Positions 8,596-17,323 of a stretch of 64,000 nucleotides of DNA are shown here, piece after piece. Under the pieces are notes generated by a model, which saw nothing but the letters and a program-made list of their open reading frames with translations, was not told the origin of the DNA and searched no databases. This DNA comes from Chloroflexota bacterium. Lineage in GTDB: Bacteria > Chloroflexota > Limnocylindria > Limnocylindrales > CSP1-4. The position numbers and the translations under genes were made by a program. The DNA lies in the NCBI GenBank assembly GCA_947475545.1, contig CANJLL010000001.1, positions 434,001 to 498,000 of the forward strand. The letters run 5' to 3'. Numbering within the stretch: position 1 is the stretch's first letter; each line of letters starts with the position of its first letter.

Positions 8596-10596
8596 GTGGG
8601 CCTGGACCCCGAGCAGCTGGAGGCCGTCAAGGCCACGCGCGGCCCCGTCGTCATCCATGCGGGCGCCGGCTCGGGCAAGACCCGCGTCATCAGCCATCGC
8701 GTGGCGTACGCCGTGGCGACCGAAGCGACGGACAAACGCCATGTCCTCGTGGTCACCTTCACGGACAAGGCCGCCGCCGACATGGTGCAGCGGCTGACCA
8801 AGCTCCGCCTGACCGGCGTAGCCGTCCGAACCTTCCACTCCGCGGCACTGGCCCAGCTCCGATTCCTCTGGCCCGACCGCCATGATGGTGCCCCCGCGCC
8901 GGACGTGCTCGCCTCCAAGCCGCAGCTCCTGGTCCGCATCATCCGGGAGCTCCCCGGGGGATATCGGTTCACGCCCAGCAAGGATCTCGCGGACGAGATC
9001 GAGTGGGCCAAGAGCCGGCGGCTGACGCCGCAGACGTACGCGGACGCCGCCCAGAATCGGGTGCCCCCGCTCCCCCTGGAGCTGTTCGTCCGCGCCTGGA
9101 AGGACTACGAGCGGGCCAAGGACGCGGCCGGCCGGATCGATGTCGACGACATGCTCCTGCAGACGGTCGAGCTGCTCGAGACTGACGAGGCGGCCGCCCA
9201 GGTGGTGCGCGAACGGTATGGCTGGTTCAGCGTGGACGAGTACCAGGACACGAACCCGCTCCAGCAGCGCCTCCTCGACCTCTGGCTGGGGGACCGCAAG
9301 GAGATCTGTGTCGTCGGGGACCAAGACCAGACCATCCACAGCTTCACCGGGACGTCGTCGGACTACCTCACGGGCTTCGCGGACCGCTACCCAGGCGCCG
9401 CGGAGTTCACCCTCAGCAGGAACTATCGAAGCACCCCCGAGGTGCTCGCCCTGGCCAATCGTCTGCTGGCGGCCGATGGGCGCGCCAAGCGGCTCGTCGC
9501 CATCCGCAAGTCGGGGCCCGCGCCGCTCATCAAGCACTGCTATGACGGTGCCGACGAGCTGGAGCTGATCACGACCAGGACCAGGGCCCTCCTGAGCGAG
9601 GGCGTGGCCGGGAGCGAGATCGCCGTGCTCGTCCGGATGAACGCCCAGATCCCGCCCATCGAGGCGGCCCTGACCCGGGCGCGCATCCCGTTCCAGCTCC
9701 GGGGCGAGGCGTTCTTCGCGCGCACCGAGGTGAAGGAATCCGTCCGCCTCCTGCGCAAGCTTCCGCGTTCGCTCCGCGGTGACCAGCTTCGCGACGCGCT
9801 CCGGGCCCGACTGCGCGCCACGCTTGGCTTCGGCTCCGCGGAGGCCGGCCAGGGCGCCGAGGCCCGTGAGCGTGATGCGTCGCTGACACTCCTGCTCGAT
9901 CTTGTGTCCGGGGTCATCGCCGAGAGCGCGGACATCGATCCCGCCGGGATCGCCGATCACCTCGACGTGCGTGCCGCCGAAGAGGGGAGCGGCGCCGCAG
10001 ACGGCGTCAATCTCCTGACCCTCCACCGGGCCAAGGGGCTCGAATGGGACGCGGTCTTCCTGCCGGCACTGGAGGAGGGGAGCCTCCCCATCCGCCAGGC
10101 GGACTCGGATGCCGAGCTGGCGGAAGAGCGGCGCCTCCTGTATGTCGGGTTGACGCGCGCCCGCCGCCACGTGGTCCTCTCGTGGGCCGAGCGGAGGATC
10201 GGTCCGGGCGACCGTGAGAGTCGCAAGAAGCCCAGCCGCTTCCTCAAGGACCTTGAGCCACCGCGTCCCGGGGCGCCCGTGCGCACGGGTCGCTCGCTGC
10301 GGACCGGCACCGGACCGGATGGTCTCACCACGGAGTTGCCCGGCGCCCCGGTCGCCAAGCGGGCGGGCCGCGAGGCCGCGGTCTTTGAGGCGCTGCAGGC
10401 GTGGCGCCTGGAGCGTTCCATTGAAGAGGCGGTGGCACCGTCCATCATCGCCCACGACAGCCTGCTGGAGGCCCTCTCCCAGCGACGGCCATCCACGCCG
10501 GCGGACCTGCGCAGGATCCCGGGCCTGGGGCCCACCAAGATCGAGCGCTACGGGGACGAGATCCTGGCCATCGTGAAGTCAACCGCCCCGGCCTGA
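8596..10596 (+). CDS. UvrD/Rep-family DNA helicase with C-terminal HRDC-like domain (UvrD2-like)
   Basis: A 666-residue superfamily 1 3'-5' helicase. Walker A is AGAGSGKT (22-29), motif II is VDEYQDTN, motif III is GDQDQTIHSF, motif V contains LHRAKGLEWD and motif VI is LLYVGLTRARRH. The C-terminus (about 600-666) resembles an HRDC domain ending IPGLGPTKIERYGDEIL. Helicase plus HRDC matches the UvrD2 type known from actinobacteria. The GTG at 8596 is the only normal start after the in-frame stop at 8512, yet family-like residues (ADHLL) precede it, so the true start might be a non-canonical codon slightly upstream. A longer paralogue lies at 47264-49705. Confidence 0.9.
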   Translation: MGLDPEQLEAVKATRGPVVIHAGAGSGKTRVISHRVAYAVATEATDKRHVLVVTFTDKAAADMVQRLTKLRLTGVAVRTFHSAALAQLRFLWPDRHDGAPAPDVLASKPQLLVRIIRELPGGYRFTPSKDLADEIEWAKSRRLTPQTYADAAQNRVPPLPLELFVRAWKDYERAKDAAGRIDVDDMLLQTVELLETDEAAAQVVRERYGWFSVDEYQDTNPLQQRLLDLWLGDRKEICVVGDQDQTIHSFTGTSSDYLTGFADRYPGAAEFTLSRNYRSTPEVLALANRLLAADGRAKRLVAIRKSGPAPLIKHCYDGADELELITTRTRALLSEGVAGSEIAVLVRMNAQIPPIEAALTRARIPFQLRGEAFFARTEVKESVRLLRKLPRSLRGDQLRDALRARLRATLGFGSAEAGQGAEARERDASLTLLLDLVSGVIAESADIDPAGIADHLDVRAAEEGSGAADGVNLLTLHRAKGLEWDAVFLPALEEGSLPIRQADSDAELAEERRLLYVGLTRARRHVVLSWAERRIGPGDRESRKKPSRFLKDLEPPRPGAPVRTGRSLRTGTGPDGLTTELPGAPVAKRAGREAAVFEALQAWRLERSIEEAVAPSIIAHDSLLEALSQRRPSTPADLRRIPGLGPTKIERYGDEILAIVKSTAPA

Positions 10597-10727
10597 CAGA
10601 CAAGAGCCAGACAGGCCGTGCTGGCACGCGTTTGACGTTTCGGAGCGCAGGCCCCACCGTAAGTGGTCTGTCTCGCGCCGGGCTTCCCTTCGTCGGTCCG
10701 CTGTGCTCGACGAAGAAAGACGACCCC

Positions 10728-11015
10728 ATGGCCCGCACCGCCTTTACCGCGCGCGACGCGCACATCGTTGTCTGCAGCGACGGCTACTTCGACGTCTACC
10801 CGTCCGCGGACCGCCCTGCGGGCGACAAGCCCGTGTACCGCGGCCTGGTCGGCGAACTGGGCGTGGGCATGCGCGCCCCCGACGGCAAGCTCGGCGTCCG
10901 TCCTTCCTCCAAGGCGCTGGCGGCGGCCGTGTTCGCCTGGTCCGAGGCGCACGGCGCCGCGTCCGTCCGCGGCGAGCTGGGCGGCGGGCGCAACGGCCAG
11001 CAGGTGGTCGGCTAG
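10728..11015 (+). CDS. Small hypothetical protein
   Basis: A 95-residue protein starting MARTAFTARDAHIVV. Codon usage matches its neighbours, but I recognise no family. It has no signal peptide or membrane segment; the C-terminus is glycine-rich (GELGGGRNGQQVVG). The ATG at 10728 is preferred over an upstream start in the same frame because the upstream stretch is not protein-like; a weak GAAAGA lies before it. It stands alone on the plus strand after the helicase gene. Confidence 0.55.
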   Translation: MARTAFTARDAHIVVCSDGYFDVYPSADRPAGDKPVYRGLVGELGVGMRAPDGKLGVRPSSKALAAAVFAWSEAHGAASVRGELGGGRNGQQVVG

Positions 11016-11072
11016 TCCTCTCCTCCTGACCGGCGCCCGGGCACGTCCCGGGCACGCCGGCAGCCGGACGGG

Positions 11073-11078
11073 TACCCT
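11073..11078 (+). promoter_or_regulatory. -10 box (TACCCT) 6 bases before the SRPBCC gene
   Basis: TACCCT followed by exactly six bases and the ATG at 11085, as for murT. A leaderless transcript is predicted. Confidence 0.5.
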
Positions 11079-11084
11079 GCGCGC

Positions 11085-11477
11085 ATGCCCGACTTCGAGA
11101 AGCGCGTCACCGTCGCGGTTGACGCCGAAACCGCCTTCAACTTCATCGCCGATCCGGGCCGGCTCCCGGTCTGGGTGATCGGCATGCGCCTGGAGGATGC
11201 CGTCGCCGTCGAGGGCGACCCCGCGCTCCAGGACGAGGGTGAGGCCCACACCGACGCACCCGAGGCCCGCTTCTTCCCCAATCGCGACGCGCGGACGGTG
11301 GAGTGGGGGCTCCCCGGTGGCGAGTACGCCGGGTCGGCGACCGTGGGGACCCTGATGGCCTCCATGTCCACCGTGACGATCCGGCTGCACCTGCCACAAG
11401 GCGCCGACGCGAAGGCCGTCGAGGCCGCGCTGGAGCAGTCGGCGAAGAATCTCCAGCGCCAGATCACCGGGAGCTGA
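11085..11477 (+). CDS. SRPBCC-fold protein (polyketide cyclase/START-like)
   Basis: A 130-residue protein. The opening FEKRVTVAVDAETAFNFIAD is the first strand and helix of the SRPBCC ligand-binding fold, and a final amphipathic helix (about 108-128) matches the long C-terminal helix of that fold. Such proteins bind hydrophobic ligands or act as small cyclases and stress proteins; nothing here fixes the ligand. It begins six bases after a -10-like TACCCT box without a ribosome-binding site. Family by pattern, moderately sure. Confidence 0.65.
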   Translation: MPDFEKRVTVAVDAETAFNFIADPGRLPVWVIGMRLEDAVAVEGDPALQDEGEAHTDAPEARFFPNRDARTVEWGLPGGEYAGSATVGTLMASMSTVTIRLHLPQGADAKAVEAALEQSAKNLQRQITGS

Positions 11478-11545
11478 CCGGCTGGCCCCGGCTGGATGAG
11501 GCAAGCCCGCCCGACGGAGCCCGCGCGCCCGGAACCCGCGGTGCG

Positions 11546-11551
11546 TATGCT
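11546..11551 (+). promoter_or_regulatory. -10 box (TATGCT) 7 bases before the gene at 11559
   Basis: TATGCT followed by seven bases and ATG at 11559. It fits the leaderless pattern of this window and supports that ATG over an earlier in-frame start at 11496. Confidence 0.5.
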
Positions 11552-11558
11552 GCCCGGC

Positions 11559-12158
11559 ATGGCTGACGTCCCCGCTTTCGCCACCCCCTACATGGATCCC
11601 GCCCACGTCGCACGTGCGGTGTCCATCGCCGATGGCCTGGAGCGGAACGCGGCGATCACGCACGGCTACCACGATCTCTCGGAGGCGGTGGCCGCCATCC
11701 TCGGCCGTGATCATGCGAACTGGCTGACGTTCGGGAAATGGGCCAGCGCGGAGGCCCGCGCGTCGATTGCCGGCCAGACCGTGCCGCTGCCCCTGCGCCA
11801 CATGATGGCGCACCAGGTGTCCCAGGCGGTCGCCCAGGGCAACGCGGCCATCTTTGGCGACATTGCACCGCCCCTCATCGTCTTCGTCAACGCCTACCGC
11901 GACGGACGGGACCGGCCCCTCGGCAGCCAGGAACGGGCGGACCGTCGCGCGGCGCTGCTGGCCCACCCTTCAATCTCGCGAACTGACGACTTGCGGCTCG
12001 CCTTCAGCGCCTACGCGGATGCCGTGGACCTCCTGGCTGCCGGCAACCCCGACCCGCGGCGCCTGGCGGAGCGAGTCTTCTTCGGCAACGTCGCCGTGGC
12101 GGCGCACGAGCAGGCGCTGGCGGACCCATTCATCCGCGCGGCAATCCCCGGCAGGTAG
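11559..12158 (+). CDS. Uncharacterised protein, N-terminal part of a gene split by an in-frame TAG
   Basis: A 199-residue, probably cytoplasmic, alpha-helical protein that I do not assign to a named family. It contains HANWLTFGKWASAEARASI (about 56-74) and ends HEQALADPFIRAAIPGR before a TAG at 12156. The reading frame continues directly past that TAG into protein-like sequence (LAAIVATSQMRLLLPDGELP) for another 127 codons. The two parts therefore look like one gene of about 326 codons broken by a single nonsense codon; a CAG-to-TAG transition would be enough. Whether the truncated product works is unknown. Confidence 0.65.
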   Translation: MADVPAFATPYMDPAHVARAVSIADGLERNAAITHGYHDLSEAVAAILGRDHANWLTFGKWASAEARASIAGQTVPLPLRHMMAHQVSQAVAQGNAAIFGDIAPPLIVFVNAYRDGRDRPLGSQERADRRAALLAHPSISRTDDLRLAFSAYADAVDLLAAGNPDPRRLAERVFFGNVAVAAHEQALADPFIRAAIPGR

Positions 12159-12170
12159 CTGGCCGCGATC

Positions 12171-12539
12171 GTGGCGACCAGCCAGATGCGGCTCCTCCTG
12201 CCCGACGGAGAGCTGCCGCTCGACCGGGACGTACCGGCCCCCGCCTACTTGGCCGGCGAGATGTTCCCGGCGCCGCTTCGCCGCTTTGACGATCCCGATG
12301 CGACGGCCCTCGCGCTCCGGTTCGGGCAGCATCTCGACGATGCCTCCCGCAGCGATGCCCCGGATTGGGAGGACTTCACGGAGCGGATGGGCTTCATCTT
12401 CACGCTCTTCCGGGCCTACCAGTGCGACGCCAGCCTGCACGCCATGCCGCCCGGCATCCCGGACGTACCCTGGCTGACAGGTTGCCCGCGGGCTGGTGTG
12501 GGGCGCTCCGCGGCGGGTCGAGGCCCCAGCGAGACCTAG
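12171..12539 (+). pseudogene. C-terminal part of the interrupted gene at 11559
   Basis: This frame is continuous with 11559-12158 apart from the TAG at 12156-12158. It begins at a GTG at 12171 with no convincing ribosome-binding site. It encodes 122 residues with MRLLLPDGELPLDRDVPAP and DWEDFTERMGFIFTLFRAYQ, clearly protein-like and in the same codon-usage style. The last 25 codons are less so. Either the whole is a recent pseudogene, or translation resumes here, or the stop is read through. I favour recent nonsense mutation because no start signal has evolved in between. Confidence 0.55.
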
Positions 12540-12846
12540 GCCTGGCTGTTGGAATGGGCCGGGCGAGCGTGTCCCTGTCTCGTGCGTCTGACGTCGCCCG
12601 TCCCCGCGGTGCCGCCCCACCGGGCTTCTCGCTCGATCCTCACGGAGTGAGGGCAGCAGGCGCATGGCACGGCCCCGCAATCGGGGAAGGAGTCGGCCCC
12701 GGATTCGGCGGATGCCCGGCGCGCGGGGAGCTTCGGCCCTTGTGCCGCTTGGGGCCGGGCCCTACCGTACCGCGCAATCAGAGGCCGCGCGGAGAGCCCG
12801 TCGAGGGACGTGCTCCCGGGCGCGCCTCCATGCGGAGGCGGTACCG
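12540..12846 (+). other. 307-base leader region before the NCS2 permease
   Basis: No protein-coding or RNA gene is evident. The plus-strand frame from 12664 that runs into the permease is rich in Arg, Gly and Pro and looks non-coding. The last 24 bases hold a hairpin that includes the ribosome-binding site (listed separately). I see no known riboswitch consensus. Confidence 0.5.
12823..12840 (+). promoter_or_regulatory. Hairpin sequestering the Shine-Dalgarno of the NCS2 permease gene
   Basis: CGCCTCC (12823-12829), loop ATGC, GGAGGCG (12834-12840) form a perfect 7-bp stem. GGAGG in the 3' arm is the ribosome-binding site, 8 bases before the ATG at 12847. Folding would block initiation, so this could be a translational switch (ligand, protein or temperature), or simply a strong constraint on expression. 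Confidence 0.55.
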
Positions 12847-14169
12847 ATGGCGGTGGGTGGGCTGATGCCCTCGTTCAAGTGGACCGAGAAGCGCGAGGGG
12901 ATCATCGCGCCCGACGAGCGACTCCCCTGGGGGCAGACCATCGCCGTCGGGGTCCAGCACATCTTCGCCATGTTCGGCGCCACCGTGCTCGCGCCCATCC
13001 TGATGGGGTTTGACCCCAACACCGCCATCTTCTTCTCCGGCATCGGGACCCTGATCTTCTTCGTGGTCGTGGGCGGGCGTGTGCCCAGCTACCTGGGCTC
13101 CAGCTTCGCGTTCATCGCCGTGGTGATCGCCGCTACGGGCTACTCGGGCGCCGGCCCAAACGCGAACATCCCGGTGGCCCTCGGCGGGATCATCGCCGCA
13201 GGCGTCCTGTATGCCCTCGTTGGCGTGGTCGTCATGGTGGTGGGCACGCGCTGGATCGAGACCCTGATGCCGCCGGTCGTCACCGGCGCGGTGGTGGCCG
13301 TGATCGGGCTCAACCTCGCGCCGGTCGCGATCAGCGACCTCACCGGCAAGACCGAGGCGATCACCTCGTTCAACCAGGGTGTGGGCCTGATGACGCTGGT
13401 GTCGGTAGGCCTCGTGGCGATCTACGCGCCCGGCATCCTCCGCCGGCTGCCGATCCTGGTCGGCGGGGTCATCGGCTATGTCATCTACCTCGTGCTCGCG
13501 AACGGGCTCAACATGGGTCCGGCGATCGACTTCACCGCCCTCGACAAGGCCGCCTGGCTGGGCTTGCCCACGCTGGTGGCGCCCACGTTCCAGGCCAGTG
13601 CCATGTGGCTCATCGCCCCCGTTGCCATCGTCCTGGTGGCCGAGAACCTGGGGCACGTCAAAGCGGTCGGCGCCATGACCGGCCGGAACCTCGATGCCTA
13701 CGTGGGCCGTGCCTTCGTGGGTGACGCCATCGCCACGGTCGTCTCGGGCTTCGGCGGCGGCACCGGCGTCACGACCTATGCCGAGAACATCGGCGTGATG
13801 GCGGTGACCAAGATCTACTCGACGCTGATCTTCGTCGTGGCGGCCTTGGTCGCGATCCTGCTTGGTTTCTCGCCCAAGTTCGGCGCCCTGATCGGGACCA
13901 TCCCGTGGGCCGTCCTGGGCGGCCTCGCGATCGTCCTCTTCGGCCTGATCGCCACCACCGGGGCGCGCATCTGGGGCCAGAACAAGGTGGACTTCACGCA
14001 GAACCGCAACCTGATCACCGTGGCCACCGCGCTCACCATGGGGGCCGGCAACTTCACGGTGAAGATCGGCGACTTTGCGCTGGGTGGGATCGGCACGGCA
14101 ACACTGGCCGCCATCGTCCTGTACCAGGTCCTGCGCGAGCGAGTGACGCCCGACGCGTCGACGGCGTAA
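12847..14169 (+). CDS. NCS2-family nucleobase permease (uracil/xanthine type)
   Basis: A 440-residue polytopic inner-membrane symporter for a nucleobase. The N-terminus WGQTIAVGVQHIFAMFGAT is the UraA/PbuX helix-1 signature, YLGSSFAFI (about 79-87) precedes helix 3, and AENLGHVKAVG with GTGVTTYAENIG mark the helix 8-10 substrate region, closest to uracil permeases (UraA/PyrP). I start at the ATG at 12847, 8 bases after GGAGG; an ATG five codons later is an alternative. No pyrimidine gene is adjacent, so uracil is likely but not proven. Confidence 0.9.
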   Translation: MAVGGLMPSFKWTEKREGIIAPDERLPWGQTIAVGVQHIFAMFGATVLAPILMGFDPNTAIFFSGIGTLIFFVVVGGRVPSYLGSSFAFIAVVIAATGYSGAGPNANIPVALGGIIAAGVLYALVGVVVMVVGTRWIETLMPPVVTGAVVAVIGLNLAPVAISDLTGKTEAITSFNQGVGLMTLVSVGLVAIYAPGILRRLPILVGGVIGYVIYLVLANGLNMGPAIDFTALDKAAWLGLPTLVAPTFQASAMWLIAPVAIVLVAENLGHVKAVGAMTGRNLDAYVGRAFVGDAIATVVSGFGGGTGVTTYAENIGVMAVTKIYSTLIFVVAALVAILLGFSPKFGALIGTIPWAVLGGLAIVLFGLIATTGARIWGQNKVDFTQNRNLITVATALTMGAGNFTVKIGDFALGGIGTATLAAIVLYQVLRERVTPDASTA

Positions 14170-14267
14170 GCGTGCGGAAAGCGATCCGCGGAGCCGGCCG
14201 ACTGACTTGGCTGCAATCGCGGTGGCGGCCCCGCCGCCCCCACCGGCGCCGACACCCGGCAGTCCGC

Positions 14268-14273
14268 TACCAT
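14268..14273 (+). promoter_or_regulatory. -10 box (TACCAT) 6 bases before the EEP membrane protein
   Basis: TACCAT is followed by six bases and the ATG at 14280; no Shine-Dalgarno intervenes. It fixes the start of that gene and predicts a leaderless message. Confidence 0.5.
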
Positions 14274-14279
14274 CCGCCG

Positions 14280-16196
14280 ATGCGAACCCTGAAGATCCTG
14301 CTTGCCGGCGCCATCGGGTGGTGGTTGGGTGTCGAGGCGGTCCGCGCCTTCTTCGCCATCATCGTGTGGAACGTGGCCGAGGATCAGCCCTCGACCCAGC
14401 TCGGGATGGTGGGGGCCGCCATCTGGCTGGTCGGCCTGGCGGGCTGGATTCCGGCTCGACTGGTGGGGCGCTCCAATGCCGCGTTCGTCTTTGCGGCGGC
14501 TGCGGCCATCCTCTCGATCGCACGCGCGGCGGTCGTCGATGAGACCTGGACCGCCGTCCTGACCATCGGGGCGGTCATCGCCTGGCTCTGGTGGCTCCCC
14601 GCCTTCCTGGACCTCACGGGTCGCCTGGGCGCGGCACGGCTGATCGTTCCGGCCCTGCTCCTTGGCACCGCGGCCCAGGTCGCCGGGCAGGTGGCACTGG
14701 ATGGGCTTGACCTCCACGCGCTGCCCGGCATCCCCACGGCCCTGGCCCTCCTGGGCCTGGGCGCCGCCTTCGCCTGGGTGGTGCGCGCTACCGGGGGCGT
14801 CCTGGCAGGCCCGTCCGGCGGTGGCGTCAGCCGTTGGGGTCCGCTGGCGCTTCTCCCATGGCTCTTCCTGCAACTGAGCCTCCTCGCCAACATCGGTCGG
14901 CTGGAATCGCTGGGCGGGTGGGACGTGCCCGTCGCCGGCCTGGTCGCCGGCGCGGGCCTCCTCCTCGCCGCGCTGGTCGCCGGGTGGGGGAGGGCCCTGG
15001 CGCGTCCGGTCCGCCTGTTGATCCTGGTGGCGACCGGTGGGCTGGTGATCCTCGCCGCGGGTGGCGGCATGGTCACGCTGCTGCTGATCCCCGCCCAGGC
15101 CGGCCTGGCGCTCCTCCTCGCGGGCGCGATCGAAGGCGACGCCGCGACACCGGGGGAGGGCTCCACGCCCGCGCGCTCCCACGCCCACCTGGCCGGCGGC
15201 CTGGGCGGCCTGCTCTTCTTCGTCTTCCTCTTCGCGCTCTACTCGGACGCGCTGGACGGGCTGGGTGCGCGCATCTGGCCCGCGGCGGTCGTGCTTGTTG
15301 CCCTGCCCCGCCTGTTCGGTCGCCCCAGGCCGGCCGCATCGCCGGCCCGCCTCGACCTTCGCGCGCCCATCGCGCTCGTCCTGGCCCTCGTCGTGGGCAC
15401 CGCCCTGGGCGCGCCGCCCGGCGGCACGGGCTCGCCGGTGGCCGCCGCGGCCCCGGTGCAGCTGGCGATCTTCGACTACAACATCCACCAGGGCTTTGGC
15501 CGCAATGGCGTGCCGGGACTACGCGCCACCGTGGCCACCATCCGGGCCGCCAACGCCGAGCTGGTCACGCTCCAGGAGGTCAACCGTGTCTGGGACCTCT
15601 CCGGCGGGGTGGATTCGTTCTCCTGGCTGGCAGGGCAGCTGCCCGAGTACCACGCCATCTACGGGCCGACCAGCAAGGTCCGGTTTGGCAATGCCATCTT
15701 CAGCCGGCATCCCGTGCTGAGCTCCGGGTTTGAATGGTTCCCGTTTGGGCCAAGCAAGGACCAGCGTGGGTTCGTGTGGGCCGTCGTGGACACCCAGGCA
15801 GGCCCGCTGCTGGTGATCACGATGCACATGACCCCCTACAACCGGGGCGAAGAAGCACAGGAGCGTGACCAGCAGGCCCAGATTCTGCTGGACTTCTGGT
15901 CCGCGCGCGGCAAGCCGATGGCCGTCTTCGCCGGCGACTACAACGCCGAGCCGGACGACGCCGCCATCCAGCGGACCGCCGCGGGCGGGCTCATCGACGC
16001 CCTGGCCAAGGCCGGGAACGGTACCCAGGCAACCTTCCGCTCCACCGGGACCATGTTCGGCCCGGGCGGTTCCGAGAAGATCGACTATGTCTTCGTCAGC
16101 CCCGGGATCGCGGTCAAGTCAGCCGTGGTGATCGACTCCGCCGCCTCGGATCACTACCCGGTCCAGGCATCGCTCCTGCTCGGCCCGGCCCGCTGA
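14280..16196 (+). CDS. Multi-pass membrane protein with C-terminal endonuclease/exonuclease/phosphatase (EEP) domain
   Basis: A 638-residue protein in two halves. Residues 1-390 hold about ten hydrophobic helices. Residues 398-636 are an EEP (DNase I-like) domain: FDYNIHQG, TLQEVN (metal-binding glutamate), the H of MHMTPYN, AGDYNAEPDD (catalytic D and N) and SDHYPV (final D-H pair). All catalytic landmarks are present, so it is likely an active Mg-dependent phosphodiesterase. The domain follows the last helix; with an even helix count it would face the cytoplasm, with an odd one the outside. Substrates in the superfamily range from phospholipids and inositol phosphates to nucleic acids. The next membrane gene follows at once. 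Confidence 0.83.
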   Translation: MRTLKILLAGAIGWWLGVEAVRAFFAIIVWNVAEDQPSTQLGMVGAAIWLVGLAGWIPARLVGRSNAAFVFAAAAAILSIARAAVVDETWTAVLTIGAVIAWLWWLPAFLDLTGRLGAARLIVPALLLGTAAQVAGQVALDGLDLHALPGIPTALALLGLGAAFAWVVRATGGVLAGPSGGGVSRWGPLALLPWLFLQLSLLANIGRLESLGGWDVPVAGLVAGAGLLLAALVAGWGRALARPVRLLILVATGGLVILAAGGGMVTLLLIPAQAGLALLLAGAIEGDAATPGEGSTPARSHAHLAGGLGGLLFFVFLFALYSDALDGLGARIWPAAVVLVALPRLFGRPRPAASPARLDLRAPIALVLALVVGTALGAPPGGTGSPVAAAAPVQLAIFDYNIHQGFGRNGVPGLRATVATIRAANAELVTLQEVNRVWDLSGGVDSFSWLAGQLPEYHAIYGPTSKVRFGNAIFSRHPVLSSGFEWFPFGPSKDQRGFVWAVVDTQAGPLLVITMHMTPYNRGEEAQERDQQAQILLDFWSARGKPMAVFAGDYNAEPDDAAIQRTAAGGLIDALAKAGNGTQATFRSTGTMFGPGGSEKIDYVFVSPGIAVKSAVVIDSAASDHYPVQASLLLGPAR

Positions 16197-16348
16197 CGGT
16201 CGGTCTGGATCCTCGCGAGGCCGGTGCCCGCGCTCAGCTCCGCGCCTGGCGGACCGCCGCCGGCGCCAGCGCCCGGGGCAACCTCCGCACCACGCTCCTG
16301 TTCGCCGGCGTCTGGTTCGCCGTCTCATACGCGGTCAACGTCTGGCTC

Positions 16349-17323
16349 ATGGCCGCCGTGTACAACGGCTCGGATACGCCCGGCGGAACGCCCGCCAGTG
16401 GCGGCGGCAACGAGGTGTCCGGCACCCTCTTCTACCTCCTGGGCGCCCTGCTGATCTCCAGCCTCATCTCGTTCCGTGTCAAGGCCGGCCCGGCAGCCTT
16501 CGCCCTTGAGGGCGCCTCGGTCCTCGGCGCCGCTCGAGCCGCCATCGCCCACAACCGGGCCCGGGCCCGTGTTCACGTGCTGGCCGGCGCCAGTGCCGCC
16601 TTGGCGGTCACGTTCCTGCTCGGCCCCGCTGTGGCGGCCGTCCTGTTCGGGATCGTTCTCGCCGCGATGACGCCTGCGATATGGCCGATCAGCGTGGGCC
16701 TCGTGGTGCTTGGCTGGCGGAAGATCGTTGGCCGCTTCATGCCAACCCGGGCGGCTCCGCCTGTCACGCCGGCCATCCTGGTTGGGCTGCTTGGCGCAGC
16801 CGTCGGCTTCGGCGTGGGCTGGGGGGTCCCCGACGACGGCGGGGGCGCGGCCCTCATGCTGGCGCTGCTCGCCGGGGTATTGGCGTTCGTGCTGGATCGG
16901 GGCAAGGCCGGACCCGCCGCCACGCTGGGCGTGCTCGCCCTTGCGGCCACCGTTGCGGCGCTCTTCGGGCACATCCTGCCGGTCCTCGCGGACGACGGCG
17001 GCTTCCGCGAATGCGACAACCCAGACCTCGTGATCTGGCTGACGGCCTGTGACGGCAGCAGCAGTGTCCTGGGCCGCAGCCTGCTGGGCGCCCTCGCCGC
17101 CGCGTTGGGTGCGGCGGCGGGCAGCGCGGCCGGCTCCAGTGTTCCGCCACCGCCGCCCGCGTACCCGCCGGACTACAACGCGGACGTTCCGCCACCGCCG
17201 CCGGCGTACCCCCCCGGACTGCGTGAAGTAGCCGGTCGCGATCCCCGACAGGACGATGAGCACCCGCCCGGGCGACGCCCGGGCGCTATTCCGCTGGATC
17301 GACCAGCAGCCACCCGCCGCTGA
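16349..17323 (+). CDS. Multi-pass membrane protein of unknown function
   Basis: At least 324 residues, with about seven hydrophobic segments, a short exported-looking loop with two cysteines (ECDNPDLVIWLTACDG, about 223-238) and a proline tail with two PPPPPAYPP repeats. The frame stays clearly coding upstream of the ATG at 16349, back to about 16205: it encodes a first membrane helix around LLFAGVWFAVSYAVNVWLM. No ATG, GTG or TTG exists there, so either the real start is non-canonical (a CTG lies at 16205) or a frameshift separates it from the EEP gene. The 3' end overlaps the convergent gene on the minus strand. Function unknown. Confidence 0.6.
   Translation: MAAVYNGSDTPGGTPASGGGNEVSGTLFYLLGALLISSLISFRVKAGPAAFALEGASVLGAARAAIAHNRARARVHVLAGASAALAVTFLLGPAVAAVLFGIVLAAMTPAIWPISVGLVVLGWRKIVGRFMPTRAAPPVTPAILVGLLGAAVGFGVGWGVPDDGGGAALMLALLAGVLAFVLDRGKAGPAATLGVLALAATVAALFGHILPVLADDGGFRECDNPDLVIWLTACDGSSSVLGRSLLGALAAALGAAAGSAAGSSVPPPPPAYPPDYNADVPPPPPAYPPGLREVAGRDPRQDDEHPPGRRPGAIPLDRPAATRR
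17265..17285. terminator. Hairpin between convergent membrane genes
   Basis: Two copies of the palindrome CGCCCGGGCG separated by one A can fold into an 8-bp GC stem with a 5-base loop on either strand. It lies at the meeting point of the convergent genes ending at 17323 (+) and 17286 (-). There is no T-tract, so it would be an imperfect intrinsic terminator. Confidence 0.4.
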
